DNA from: Lycorma delicatula
Lineage: Eukaryota; Arthropoda; Insecta; Hemiptera; Fulgoridae
Direction of reading: 5' to 3'
NCBI RefSeq assembly: GCF_047948215.1
Contig: NC_134456.1
Location: 11,991,730 to 12,055,729, forward strand
DNA: 64,000 bases
In this document: positions 12,336 through 24,265 of the stretch, in pieces
Position numbering within the stretch: position 1 is the stretch's first letter
Layout: each line of letters opens with the position of its first letter
Translations under genes and position numbers: made by a program
Notes under the pieces: generated by a model
Database searches by the model: none
Told to the model about the DNA's origin: nothing
Seen by the model: the letters and a program-made list of their open reading frames with translations, nothing else

Positions 12336-12599
12336 CTTGCGTTGGCATATTTGAAGCTTAAATTTTGACTTAATAAACCCATTTTGGTAAAACTTTGTAC
12401 AGAAACTCGTGTGTATGGGGTAATTTGTTGGTAAAATTTTTTGGGGTAAATTTTCTCAAAATGTTTCAAACAGCTCCCCTTTAAATTAAGCTTAGTTAAT
12501 GTGTGCATGTTTTTCTTACCATTTTTAAAAACATTTTGCCCTGAAAATTCGCCTTTCCTAAAAAACTTAAAAAGCTATCTTTCTATTTATTGCATATGT

Positions 12600-14520
12600 T
12601 GGGTAAAGTTAACAAAAAACACAGCTCGTATTTGCCAAAAGAAATTGGACTTTAATGAGAAAGAGAACAACTGAAATTATGTTAAATCATAACCTTAAAA
12701 ACTAAAAAGAAATTATGAAAATAACTTAATTTAATGATACATAAGAATATCAACTGAAATCAGCATATGAACAATGATATTAAATGAGAAAATACATGAA
12801 TATACGTTTTTAAATACACATTTTGACAATATATAATTTTACCAAATCCTGAAAACATAAACATAAAATACCTTATTTTTAATTATAAATTTAGAAAAAC
12901 ATAACATCAATAAACATAGTATGTCTGAAAAACTATTGCATTGCTGACAAATGCAGTAAAATTGAAAATTAGGAATGTCATTAACTTAGAAAAATGAATT
13001 ACAATAACTTCAGTATAAAAAAGAGTTAATTACAATATAATAACATTAAAGTAAGTAATAATATGTAAATAGAGTTCATTTTGGTAAATAAGCATTATTG
13101 AAAATATAAAATTGCAAAGTCCTAAAACATAATTGCACATCAGGGATAAATTGTTTTAAGTTAATTTAGAGCAGTATTATGAACACAGTTCATGAATAGA
13201 AATGGATTAATCTCGGCAATTAACAAGATACAAGATTAAATTGTAGAGTTAATTACATAACTACAAAATTGAAATTAATAAAGCACGTAAAATAGGTTGC
13301 AGCTGAATAATGACACAACCTTATGTCAGTAACCTGTTGTGACTGTACTTAAGTGAGTAGATGGTTTTGTGAACTACACTTGAAAGTGAAAATGCATAAG
13401 GTACGATGAACTGAATGTTCCACAAATTTTTACTGATAAAATAACTGTTTAACGTAATAAATAATGAAAAACTGAACTTGCCTGTAGCACACAAATATTT
13501 GAAAGAGAGGAACTCGTGAATGAAGGTAAAACGAATACATACAGTAAATTCCAGGGCGTAGTCCGCCGTGGTATATCAGGAATATAGTGGTGAGAATGTG
13601 GCTTCGAGGTTGAGCAGGACTGGGCATCTGAAATGTTTAGCGACGAGTTTGAAGAAATTCTGCTTCGCTGAAATTGTAATACGAAGCTGGAGAAAATTCG
13701 GCGTCGACAGAATTGACAGCTTGTAATGATTGAAGCACTTTCCACAGAGAAATAATGTAGAATTTGAAGAATAACTTAACGAAGAAAAGAGACTGGACGA
13801 ACATAGAAAACTGTGAAATCACGAAAAACTGACGAGTAGAATTAGAAAATATTTTAACAGAGAAATACCGCAACGTTTATAAATGCGAAGACGACGAAAG
13901 TATTAACATTAAGCGAAAGAAAGAAAACATCGAAGCCTGGTCCTGCAAGAGAACCAGGATCCGCACAACGTGAAAGTCCGAACTAGAATGAACAAAGCTG
14001 TCGTGGTGAGAAGTAGGGAAAGCGAACAAAGCAATGGACAGAAGAGTGTGTGTGTGTTGACAACAAGAGTAATGTCTTAGTGTTAGTATGAGAATGATTA
14101 GAGAAACGGTGTGGAATTCGGGAACGAAGACATAACAATAATAATTTAAGCGAGCAGTCCACTAAAGAATTACGTAAGACTGATAAAAATAATTTCTGAA
14201 TACGCAAGTTGAAGAAATGACATCAGGGCAGACAAAGAGAAATAGACATGTAGGAACTATGACAATATTGAAATTGGTTGAGAATAAAAAAACACTAAGC
14301 CATTAAGACTAAACAGCAATGAAATAATGCGTGATAGAAATAAGCTAACACCAATAGTCAGACAAGCTGGAGCCTGAGAGAAATTGATATCGAAAATAAA
14401 TCCAAATAACCTATTTAAAAATACACGTAGATACCTTACAAAAATGCAACATAAATTACCAAGCCTGTAAACTACAAAACTCGAACATAACCTTGAATTC
14501 ATTGGAATAAAACGACTTTA
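12600..14520 (+). other. A/purine-skewed tract without recognisable genes
   Basis: The + strand is persistently rich in A and G, unlike the more balanced AT-rich flanks. There are small hairpins, such as CCTGGT/ACCAGG near 13936-13958. No frame, motif or repeat relationship inside the window explains it; an old A-rich retroelement is one possibility. Confidence 0.4.
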
Positions 14521-15604
14521 CGCCATTGGCGTAAACAGCATATTTTTAACAGAATTTTTTTTAATAACATCCTGTGCTTAGTAGTAGTACAAAAAACGCA
14601 ATAAAAATAATTTGGGAGCAGTATTGGGAGTGAATATCCGATCAATGTTTGAAAATATTGATTTTTTTTTTAATTTTTCATAATTTTTTGGAGTTTATTC
14701 AAACTTTAATAGTAATAAGAGTTTAAATAATAAACTTTTAAATAATAAATCATAATTCTCCCTACCCACCAAAAAAAAAAATTAAGTAACTTTTATTGGT
14801 TGTACATTTTTTAATGGATTTGTTTTGGTTTCTTTCATTTAACAATGTAAACGTAGAATAATAAGATAAAACTTCTTAGATGATTTTGGGGATCAGAAAA
14901 AAATTTTAAATACAGATTTTTCTCATTTTAAAGCGTTTTTTGGTTTATTTAAACATGTAATGTTAATTTTACAATATAATTATCTTAAATTATTTCCACC
15001 CCAAAAATGAAATCTTAGGTAAATTTTTCCATTTATAATTATTTTTCCATAGGAAGAATTATTTAACGCCAGGAATGTATTAAAAATTTCTTGTGAGATT
15101 TTATTGAAGTTCTACACGCATACAGCACGGACAATTGCCCCAAAAGTCGATGTTAAGATTATTATATTTTTTACATCCTAAATGTCTTTTATAAATTTCA
15201 ATTGTTATCTTTCTCTACAGGTTTTACTCTTTATTAGCAAATTAGCTATACCTGGATATCTTCGATGATATATCGCTCAGCAACCTAATTAATCTATTAT
15301 TTATCAAAGTAATTTTCATATCCTATGAAACTCCTCATTTTAAAATTAAATATTCTTTTCATTTTTTTTCTTCTATTGTCTATATTTGACGATCATAAAT
15401 TATTATAAACCACAAATATCTTTAAGAATTTAATTTTAATTATTGGAAATTTGTACTTGATTTTATTTCTGGATAAACGCTTTCCTTTCCTTGAGTGGAT
15501 AAAACAAGTCTATCCTAATTTTTTTTACTATTATTATGGGTGTAGCCATCAAGTTTAAACGTCATCAAAGAAGAAATAACGCGACTAGTAAAATAGTTCC
15601 ATAC

Positions 15605-15935
15605 TAGTAAAGCTGATTTCGAAGTGGAGAGTTGTAAGATTCAAATCCTAGTAAAGGTAGTACTTTTAAAATCGTGGATACCGGTGTTCTTTGATGTTTT
15701 TTTTTCTGCTTCAGAAGATGAGTTGAATGATTAGTAGCGTGTGTGAAAATCCCATTTCTGACCGGAATTCGAACCAGGTCAGGCAAGTTGTTTGGTGGTT
15801 GGGTTTCAATTAACCGCACATCTCAGGAATGATCGACCTGAGACTGTACAAGACTCATTTACATTCATACATATATATCATCCTCATTCATCTTCTGAAG
15901 TAATACCTTACAGTAGTTTCGGAAGCTAAACAGAA
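15605..15935 (+). repeat. SINE-B copy, head truncated, interrupted by SINE-A
   Basis: SINE-B sequence runs from GAAGTGGAGAGTTGTAAGAT and B-box TTCAAATCCTAGTAAAGG to CCGGTGTTCTTTG (about 15693), is interrupted by about 90 bp of SINE-A, and resumes at TTTGGTGGTTGGGTTTCAAT (about 15790) through to the GGAAGCTAAACAG tail. The A-box head is missing. Confidence 0.8.
15697..15789 (-). repeat. SINE-A fragment nested in SINE-B
   Basis: Matches the minus-strand SINE-A at 18124-18277 from TCAGAAGATGAG through CCCATTTCTGACCGG and the B-box complement ATTCGAACC. It interrupts the SINE-B body exactly between CTTTG and TTTGGTGG, so it inserted after the SINE-B copy. It lacks the tRNA head. Confidence 0.75.
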
Positions 15936-16068
15936 AAATGAAACTAGTAAAACTCTAAACTTCCAACATAATATCAAAAGTTATAATGAAAATTAGGACT
16001 TAATTGAAAATGTTTAATCACAGTTTACTAAATGTCAATGTTTGTGAAAAGATTTAGGAATAAGTGAA

Positions 16069-16079
16069 AGCATTAACGT
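16069..16079. repeat. Target-site duplication, RTE-like LINE copy 1 (left)
   Basis: AGCATTAACGT, repeated exactly at 17393-17403; brackets the LINE copy. Confidence 0.9.
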
Positions 16080-17392
16080 TTTTTTTTTTTTGTCTTCAGT
16101 CATTTGACTGGTTTGATGCAGCTCTCCAAGATTCCCTATTTAGTGCTAGTCGTTTCATTTCAGTATACTCTCTACATCCTACATCCCTAACAATTTGTTT
16201 TACATATTCCAAACGTGGACTGCCGACACAATTTTTCCCTTCTACCTGTCCTTCCAATATTAAAGCGACTATTCCAGTATGCCTTAGTATGTGGCCTGTA
16301 AGTCTCTCTCTTCTTTTAACTATATTTTCCAAATGCTTCTTTTTTCATCTATTTGCCGCAATACCTCTTCATTTGTCACTTTATCCTCCCGTCCGATTTT
16401 TAACATTCTCCTATAGCACCGCATTTCAAAAGCTTCTAATCTTTTCTTCTCAGATACTCCGATCGTCCAAGTTTGACTTCCATATGAAGCGACACTCCAA
16501 ACATACATTTTCATAAATCTTTTCCAGACATGTAAATTAATTTTTGATGTAAACAAATTATATTTCTTACTGAAGGCTCGTTTAGCTTGTGCTATTCGGC
16601 ATTTTATATCGCTTCTGATTCGTCCATCTTTAGTAATTCTACTTCCCAAATAACAAAATTCTTCTACCTCCATAATCTTTTCTCCTCCTATTTTCACATT
16701 CAGCGGTCCATCTTTGTTATTTCTACAACATTTCATTACTTTTGTTTTGTTCTTCTTTATTTTCACGCGATTGTTCTTGCGTAGGACTTCATCTATGCCG
16801 TTCATTGTTTCTTCTAAATCCTTTTTACTCTCGGCTAGAATTACTATATCATCGGCAAATCGTAGCATCTTTATCTTTTCACCTTGTACTGTTACTCCGA
16901 ATCTAAATTGTTCTTTAACATCATTACTTGCTAGTTCTATGTAAAGGTTAAAAAGTAACGGAGATAGGGAACATCCTTGTCGGACTCCCTTTCTTATTAC
17001 GGCTTCTTTCTTATGTTCTTCAATTATTCCTGTTGCTGTTTGGTTCCTGAACATGTTAGTAATTGTTCATCTATCTTTGTATTTGAACCCTAATTTTTTT
17101 TAAAATGCTGAACATTTTATTCCAGTCTACGTTATCGAATGCCTTTTCTAGATCTAGAAATGCCAAGTATGTTGGTTTATTTTTCTTTAATCTTCCTTCC
17201 ACTATTAATCTGAGGCCTAAAATTGCTTCCCTTGTCCCTATACTTTTCCTGAAACCAAATTGGTCTTCTCCTAACACTTCTTCCACCCTCCTCTCAATTC
17301 TTCTGTATAGAATTCTAGTTAAGATTTTTGATGCATGACTAGTTAAACTAATTGTTGTGTATTCTTCACATTTATCTGCCCCTGCTTTCTTT
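16080..17392 (-). mobile_element. RTE-like LINE, copy 1 (5' truncated, 1.3 kb)
   Basis: Longest of four copies of one non-LTR family here. The left end is the poly(A) tail (poly(T) on +) and the right end is the 5' truncation, bounded by a perfect 11-bp TSD. It encodes the later part of the reverse transcriptase and the C-terminal region in three frames (pseudogene entry). Clade is inferred from the palm sequence and the following YGS-W and GH-LR motifs; it resembles RTE/BovB-type elements, but a tree would be needed to be sure. Confidence 0.92.
16096..17392 (-). pseudogene. Reverse transcriptase C-terminal part, broken
   Basis: Reading leftwards: GEDQFGFR and YLAFLDLEKAFDNVDW (RT palm, first catalytic Asp region) in one frame to about 17071; after a frameshift, KGVRQGCSLSPLLFN, then LRFADDIVILAE (catalytic FADD), CYLGSRITKDGR and YGSQTWTIG down to 16320; after a second frameshift, VKRRERLTGHILRH and the C-terminal RAASNQSND, stop at 16096-16098. 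Catalytic residues survive but two frameshifts and the 5' truncation make it dead. It is the most diverged of the four copies. Confidence 0.9.
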
Positions 17393-17403
17393 AGCATTAA
17401 CGT
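17393..17403. repeat. Target-site duplication, RTE-like LINE copy 1 (right)
   Basis: Second AGCATTAACGT. Confidence 0.9.
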
Positions 17404-18123
17404 ATGATCACATTTATTGAAAAAAATAATTGTTTTATAATAAATATACATTCTTTTTAATTTTTTAAAATAACTGGTAATTATTAGAATTTTAAATAAA
17501 ATTAAATCTGGTATTATGTTAACTGAAATTTATGAATACATACAATGTTATGCGCGAAAAACTATACTTTTGCTAATAATTTAAACTTTGATATTGCAAT
17601 AAATAGTTTATTTATTAAAACGTTTTTTTTTTTTTTAAAAAAAAAAAGCATGTCAGATTGCATTAGTTAGAAAACCCTTTTGAGTAAAAATGTACTAAAT
17701 ATTCCACTTATATACGAATGTTTGTTATTAGCCGTCCCTCAATGCTACCCACCACCTACATGTATGATTTAGAGTACAGAGCTCCTGGACAATCGTTGAT
17801 ATAGGCATTCAGCTGACTGAACAAATAAAACTGAAATATTTTTAATTAGTTTCATTGCACGTTAAAATTTTTAATTAAACTAGTTTCATGAGATAACATT
17901 TTTAAGCAGATTAAAAAGAATTGATGATAATGAAATTTAAATAATGCTATTCAAATTATTTAATTTTTATTAATTTTAAGTAATTGATTTTGTTCCTAGA
18001 TATTATTCTTGATTTACATTACAATTGTAATCCAGCATTTATTATGCTTCTATTTGTTGCATTTACTTTTAATAAAAGTAAAATTTCTTAAATTACTCTT
18101 CATGTTATGTTTATTTACATCAA
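17404..18123. other. AT-rich spacer, nothing recognised
   Basis: Homopolymer T/A run at about 17623-17648; no gene or repeat assigned. Confidence 0.6.
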
Positions 18124-18277
18124 TTTTTTTTAACCTCCGGAACCACCGTTAGGTATTGGTTCAGAAGATGAGATGGATGATAATTTACCGTGTAAAAATG
18201 CCATTTCTGATCGGGATTCGAACCCGGGACCTCCGGATGAAAGGCCAGGACGCTACCGCTCGCGCCACGGAGGCCGG
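18124..18277 (-). repeat. SINE-A (tRNA-derived), full head
   Basis: Read on the minus strand it starts CCGGCCTCCGTGGCGCGAGC (A box: TGGCGCGAGCGGTAGCG), carries GGTCCCGGGTTCGAATCCCG (B box), then a non-tRNA body with GGCATTTTTACACGG, ATCTTCTGAACC and a CGGTGGTTCCGGAGGTTAAA tail ending in A. The intact A and B boxes look tRNA-like, but the body and A tail are shared with 40181-40340 and 15697-15789, so it is a SINE rather than a tRNA gene. Confidence 0.85.
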
Positions 18278-18492
18278 CTCAAAATTAAATTTCCCTTGTC
18301 TTATTTCTTTATTGACAATTTAATGAATGAAAATTATATTTCTAGAAAAGTTTTCGTGTTTTACAAACGTTTTCTTGAAAATGTTCATAATATTGGAAAA
18401 AAGAACCAGGTAAAAATTGAAAAAAGGACCTAGATGTAGAGATATATCTCTACATCTCTAGGATCAGTCCAAGGAATGTATCTCTGTAGACC

Positions 18493-18755
18493 TTTCTTTT
18501 TCCTGTTTAGCCTTCGGTAACTACCGTTTAGATAATTCTTCAGACGATGAATGAGGATGATATGTATGAGTGTAAATGAAGTGTAGAGTCTTGTACATTC
18601 TCAGTTCGACCGTTCCTGAGATGTGTGGTTAATTGAAACCCAACCACCAAAGAACCCCGGTATCCACGATCTAGTATTCAAGTCCGTGTAAAAATAATTG
18701 GCTTTACTAGGACTTGAACGCTGTAACTCTCGACTTCCAAATCAGCTGATTTGAC
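18493..18755 (-). repeat. SINE-B copy, head truncated
   Basis: Minus-strand copy from the TTTCTTTTTCCTGTTTAGCC tail complement through the CCAACCACCAAAGAAC block to CTCGACTTCCAAATCAGCTG; the A-box head is missing. Confidence 0.85.
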
Positions 18756-19822
18756 CTACGTATTCAATTATTACCTAAAAATAACTATCTTATTCAATTT
18801 TTGAGATCATAAATTTTTCAGGTTGAAATTATATAAATGAATACCTTAATTTAAGTTCTAAGAATTTTAACGTGGCTCCATTTTATTCTTCGATCAGAAA
18901 TGAGGGAGAAATATTTCGCAAGCTCTAACTCAAAAACTAAGCTTTCCCGGATCCATGTATACGGTAATTTTTTCTATATTTTCAGTTGTATAATTTGACC
19001 TGACATTTATCTGTATGTTTGTTAGGCAGTCTTTATACCAAAGACTAATCGTAACATAAAATAATGAAACGTATTTTGTAGTTTGAATTCCATTCATATG
19101 CTATACTGGCATGTTTTTAATTTAGTTAATTGAATTAATAATAGGTTCTTGTTATTATTTATTCATTAAAATAACTGTATAATACGTAAGTAAAATGAAC
19201 GATTTAAAAATTAGATAAAATTTGACTAGTTTCTTAAATAGGAGAAATATAATTATTTGATATAATTTTATAGCTAAAATTTTTAATTAAGTTGTAGAAA
19301 GTTAATTTCAATTATTTGGAAAATTAATGAAGATTCTTTGTTGGACAAAATAATAAAATGAAAATATATATCAGATTCACAGAAACGATCTAAGCCAAAG
19401 TTTTGATCGTTTAATCTAACTAAGGCTTACTGGAATTCATGAATATATATTAGCTTTTTACTGAAGTTTATCAAGTTTTTTTCAAAATTTTTTTTCGATT
19501 GTCATTAGGATATATATTTCATCAGTTGTGTGAAATAACTTACTACAGAAATACCAGAAGAATTTTGTTTACAGAATATAAAATGTTCACCGATTTCGGT
19601 CCATTTGGTTATAAGAGTAAGACATAAACGTAGAAGAGAAAACTTATGAATACAATTTTAAATCATTTGTTTCTAGATAATACATAAAATTTTTATCGTT
19701 ATTTTTATAGATAAAATTATACTTATCTAAATTTAAAAATTAAAAAAAAAAACATTCTTAATCAATTAAAAAGGAAGGCGTTCCTTTACAATTTAACTTT
19801 TTTTTTTAAAAATCAATAAATA
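18756..19822. other. AT-rich spacer, nothing recognised
   Basis: No frame, repeat relationship or structured element identified. Confidence 0.6.
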
Positions 19823-20579
19823 TTTATGATTTTTTTTTTGTCTTCAGTCATTTGACTGGTTTGATGCAGCTCTCCAAGATTCCCTATCTAGTGCTAGTCG
19901 TTTCATTTCAGTATACCCCCTACATCCTACATCCCTAACAATTTGTTCTACATATTCCGAACGTGGCCGGCCTACACAATTTTTCCCTTCTACCTGTCCT
20001 TCCAATATTAAAGCGACTATTCCAGGATGCCTTAGTATGTGGCCTATAAGTCTGTCTCTTCTTTTAACTACATATTTCCAAATGCTTCTTTCTTCATCTA
20101 TTTGCCGCAATACCTCTTCATTTGTCACTTTATCCACCCGTCTGATTTTTAACATTCTCCTATAGCACCGCATTTCAAAAGCTTCTAATCTTTTCTTCTC
20201 AGATACTCCGATCGTCCAAGTTTCACTTCCATATAAAGCGACGCTCCAAACATACACTTTCAAAACTCTTTTCCTGACATTTAAATTAATTTTTGATGTA
20301 AACAAATTTATATTTCTTACTGAAGGCTCGTTTCGCTTGTGCTATTCGGCATTTTATATCGCTCCTGCTTCGTCCATCTTTAGTAATTCTACTTCCCAAA
20401 TAACAAAATTCTTCTACCTCCGTAATCTTTTCTCCTCCTATTTTCACATTCAGCGGTCCATCTTTTTTATTTCTACTACATTTCATTACTTTTGTTTTGT
20501 TCCTGTTTATTTTCATGCGATAGTTCTTGCGTAGGACTTCATCTATGCCGTTCATTGTTTCTTCTAAATCCTTTATGAT
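19823..20579 (-). mobile_element. RTE-like LINE, copy 2 with 8-bp TSD
   Basis: Same family and 3' end as copy 1. Flanked by TTTATGAT at 19823-19830 and 20572-20579; the duplication partly overlaps element sequence on the right (the element itself reads CCTTT there). The copy holds only the last roughly 740 bp. It is close to copies 3 and 4 in sequence. Confidence 0.88.
19844..20571 (-). pseudogene. RTE-like RT C-terminal fragment, one frameshift
   Basis: Two overlapping frames: 20286-20571 (NGIDEVLRKN, then CYLGSRITKDGRSRSD and AKRAFSKKY) and 19844-20305 (FTSKIN, LYGSETWTIG, YRRMLKIRRVDKV, RLIGHILRHPGIV, RAASNQSND). An extra base in the AAACAAATTTATATT region separates them compared with copies 3 and 4. 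The frame ends 4 nt before the poly(A). Confidence 0.9.
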
Positions 20580-23500
20580 AATACAAAAAATTATGTCTGG
20601 AATGTCATTTTTACTTCATTTTATGTTTAAGTTATATCAGGCAGAATTATTCTTTGATGAAAAGATTCTCACGTGAAAAAATTCAAAATCAAATTTTTTT
20701 ATGATGCTAATTTCAGGATTAATATTTTGAGTAGATTTATGTACTTTATTATTAATGTTCAGTAAATAAAAATACTTTTATTTGTATGGATTTAAATCTG
20801 TCCGCTATTCTATTATATGGAAATGTCAGTAATTTTGTCCATTACGAGAATGATAATATCATATTACATGAAAATCAGGTTTTTTAAAATGCAAAAATAT
20901 TTTATCTTTTTTCAAAGATCCTTTTCCTTTAAATTAGGAACAATGTACACAAGTTTTGTAAAATGTTGGATTCAGAAATAAGTACATTTTAATTTTCTTT
21001 GTCTCTCTAACGTAAAAACATTACTTCAACTGGTATATTAATTACAAATTTTAGGATTTTAATATGTTTTAAAGATAACAAAGAAAATTTATCTTAAGAT
21101 TAATATTAATTAATTCAGATTTCTAATAAACTATATGAAAAGTTAACACAATTTTAATCTATCTTATTTTCGTAAATAAATTATAAATGTGATTTGCGTA
21201 AATTAAATGTACACAGATAAATTAAGTTCTGTTCTGATAGCGGAAACATTTAAGTTTCCATCTAAATAAAATAAGTAATTTAAATGGGAATATGTTCAAA
21301 ATACCCACTTGATAAAAGTAATCTTGTTTTATTCTTACAATTTTTTTTAAGTATTTTATTTTATTTGTAGATGAGACAATTGCGTGAAAAAATCTTATAA
21401 ATTCCGTTATATATAAAAAAAATGAATTTAATATACAAAAAAAATTGTCTTATTTAAAATAAAAATGATTACATTAAATTATAAATTAATATCAAATAAA
21501 ATTACTGTGCAATCTAAAGATGATATTTAAGAAAGATAATTAAAAATAAGATTGAATTACTCGTACTTCAGTTGAAACCGCTTGGTTAAAAAGTAAGCGT
21601 AAAGGTGAGGTTATTTTTTTCCAATTATTACTGTTAAAACATTGCTTAATTAACTTTTAACTAATTTTTGGAACGGAAGAAAACTTTTTGTAGAAACTAC
21701 AACACTTTTTTTCTTTTTATTTCTATTTATTCCAATAGTACGAGTAATTTTTGTTCTTGATGCCAAAACATGCTTTTACAGATTTTAAGAAACTTAAAAT
21801 TTTCTCTGTATTATTATATTTAAGTTATTATTTTTGTAAGTGAAATTATTAATTAAATAAAAACTTAAATATTAAAATTATGGCGGCTACACCATGTGAT
21901 TTTGCTTTCGATTGTTCCACAATCGATTTGAATTTTTGATGCTAGGTCTAAATCTGAAACATATCAAGTAAATAAATTATAAAAAAAAGATTTTTCCAGA
22001 AATGATATTAAAAAATATAATTTTTATGATATTTTACCTAAACAAAATTTCACATGCTCTTACAATAATTATTATTAAAAATCCATATGTTGGATTTTTA
22101 GCAATTTGAATCAGAAAATTTGATTGAGTTATCAAGTGAGTCTCAATAATAATAAAAAAACAAGATGGCCTCCATATCGGTTGAAGCCTACTTTTTGCAA
22201 TAACTCTGTTGTTACGACTAAGACATTTTGTTCACAAAACAGTGTTTCATAATTTTTATAATACGAAACAATTTTCATAAATCGAATAATTCCTAATATA
22301 CTTAGGATTGAAAAATTGAAACGACCGCCATTTTGATATTTGTCAACGAAGAATATAGTTATTTCTTTTCCTATTAAAATATGTTAACGCAATAAAATTT
22401 TGTATATTATTTTAAACTAACATCTCCAATCGTTCTTGAAAAATAATTTTTTTATTAAAAAACGCAAAATGGTGGACAGACAGAAAAATATGCTTTTTCA
22501 GACCTATGTTTACTGGACATTCTATCTTCAGTATTTTAAGTAGAATTACTTCCTAGTGTTTGGTCACACCTTTTCACGTTCGGGATACAAGTACTATATT
22601 TAATATTGTCACACGCATGTTCTTTAATTATCCTATATTAAAGAGCAATGTTTTTTTTTAATGTTTAATATTTATTTCTTGTTAGTCACATAATCTTAAA
22701 ATAGGATTGGAATGTTAATCGAAGTCTAAAGGCTAACAGAAAATGTTAAAAATGTTCAAACCCTGATTTACCAATAATAAAAATACCAATTTTACTAATT
22801 ATTTCTTATAATCGTTTTTTTTAAACGTGATATAATATGTAATAAGATTGCATCGTTGTAATGATCAAAATTACTGATATTTCTATATTAAAAAAAAAAA
22901 AAAAAAAAAAACAGCGTTCAGCTTCAAATCCATATAAATAAAGTTATTTTTATCTGTTACGGAGTAATAAAAATTAACGTACATAAAATTAACAAAAGAA
23001 AAATTAATACTGTAATTAATATCGTAAAACTATTCGGTTCAGTATTTTTTCATCAAACAACAATTCTGCCTAATACAACATAAATAAAAAATGAAGTAAA
23101 AAATGGCATTGCAGTTATAATTTAATTTGTATTATTATAAATAATTAATCGATTTAAAAGAAAATTAAACTGAAATAAACACGCTACTTTTTAGCAAATT
23201 CTTATTAGCGACTGCAATTATAGTGTACTTCTGGTAAAGTAGCTCCATCCAACGAAAAAATTTAACAAGATTCTGAATTTAACATTCCTATATTGTTAAA
23301 ACGAAAAAAAACAACTTAAAAAAATTAGAATGAAAAATATATATATTCCCGTATTTCAAAAATTTCATTCGGTAGCAGACATTTTTTCTACAATCATTTT
23401 CTTCTTTTTATAAAGAAGCGAATTTCTTGATAATGAATTTATCCATACGGGCATAGATTTATGGACCCGTGCAAAATATTAATAAAAACAAAAAGAAAAA

Positions 23501-24050
23501 ATTTAAAGTAAAATAAACAAATTCAACCGATAGATAAATAGGATCCTGCTGTAAGACGGATACAAAAAAATTCTAGGTTACTAAAGAATACCTAAGTGAA
23601 GACTGACGTACGAACATCTGGCAAGAATGGATTCAAATAGGGATACGAAGAGAATTTTTGAAAGTGTAATGGTGACACACGAACGTTAAATGGTTTAAGC
23701 GACTTCAAGCGACCCTAAGGATAGAAAAAATAAACAAGACTGATTTAAAAGACAGATAGATGGGTGTTTAGGAAAAAATCTTACAATTCAAAGAAATTTA
23801 GAAGGAGAAGAGAGAATGCTCTAATCTAAAGTGGTAAGAAGAAAGAATGAAGCGGCCCAGAGAAAGAATGAAGGAGTATTGGAAAGCTAAAACACTAGCC
23901 AGAAAGGATAAGTTCTATGTGGTCCTACAGTGACCGGCGTAGAAGAATAAATCAATAGAACAAAAAATTTTTAATGATATAAATTTCGAGTTTCCTATGT
24001 TATCTTTAAATAAAATATTCTTAAGTTGGTGATAGTTGTTTTAGATAATG
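20580..24050. other. Long AT-rich stretch, almost no recognisable features
   Basis: No gene supported. A run of about 20 A at 22891-22911, and a segment at 22140-22500 with ATGGCCTCC and CCGCCATTTTG motifs typical of unclassified insect repeats. 22600-22690 shares GTTCTTTAATTATCCTAT and AAAGAGCA(A/G)TGTTT with 51955-52060. A decayed coding relic may lie at 23580-23950. Confidence 0.55.
23580..23950 (+). pseudogene. Possible decayed coding relic of a retroelement
   Basis: Near 23870-23940 the + strand reads RMKEYWKAKTLARKDKFYVV then stops. The composition (high Lys/Arg, purine-rich) resembles C-terminal tails of retroelement proteins, but no domain is intact, frames change repeatedly and I cannot name a family. 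Confidence 0.25.
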
Positions 24051-24059
24051 TCATAAGAA

Positions 24060-24063
<4 letters not shown>
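24051..24063. repeat. Target-site duplication, R1-like LINE (left)
   Basis: TCATAAGAAAGCT, repeated at 24953-24965. Confidence 0.92.
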
Positions 24064-24091
<28 letters not shown>

Positions 24092-24231
24092 TCCCACCTA
24101 CTCCTCTGGTAACGGATCTACAATCAAGTTTGACTCGCGCCAGAGGAGTGTCCTTTACTCTAGCTCGCCTCCCCGCCCGCCGGCTGTATGTCCGGCACGG
24201 CAGGTCAGTTCACCGGTTAGCTCTTTTATTT

Positions 24232-24254
24232 CGTAGGTGGAAATTCCACCTACG
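24232..24254. promoter_or_regulatory. Perfect hairpin in the LINE 3' UTR
   Basis: CGTAGGTGGA and TCCACCTACG separated by AAT: 10-bp perfect stem, 3-nt loop. Just after the stop codon in the sense of the LINE. Could be a recognition structure for the element's reverse transcriptase; that is inference. Confidence 0.6.
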
Positions 24255-24265
24255 ACAAGCCGTCA

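Larger units (their letters stand above)
9861..16079. other. Non-coding stretch, SINEs, foldback and A-rich tract
   Basis: No gene supported. Contains SINE-B copies (10180-10540, 10800-11046, 15605-15935), a foldback repeat (12085-12335) and a strongly A/purine-skewed + strand from about 12600 to 14520. Overlapping minus-strand open frames at 13430-14502 follow from that skew (few stops on a T-rich strand) and carry no domain. Confidence 0.6.

Noticed and set aside
13430..14502. Series of overlapping minus-strand frames that might be a gene
   Set aside because: All follow from the A-rich + strand (few stops on the T-rich complement); frames overlap each other and have no domain.
16064..16516. 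Plus-strand frames of up to 153 codons starting in FFFFCLQSFDWFDAALQDS (also at 28967, 39319)
   Set aside because: They are antisense shadows of the RTE-like LINE C-terminus, recurring only because the LINE recurs.
18190..18277. Apparent tRNA gene on the minus strand with good A and B boxes
   Set aside because: The same sequence with a shared non-tRNA body and A-rich tail occurs at 40181-40340 and in part at 15697-15789, and the cloverleaf is not convincing; it is the head of SINE-A.
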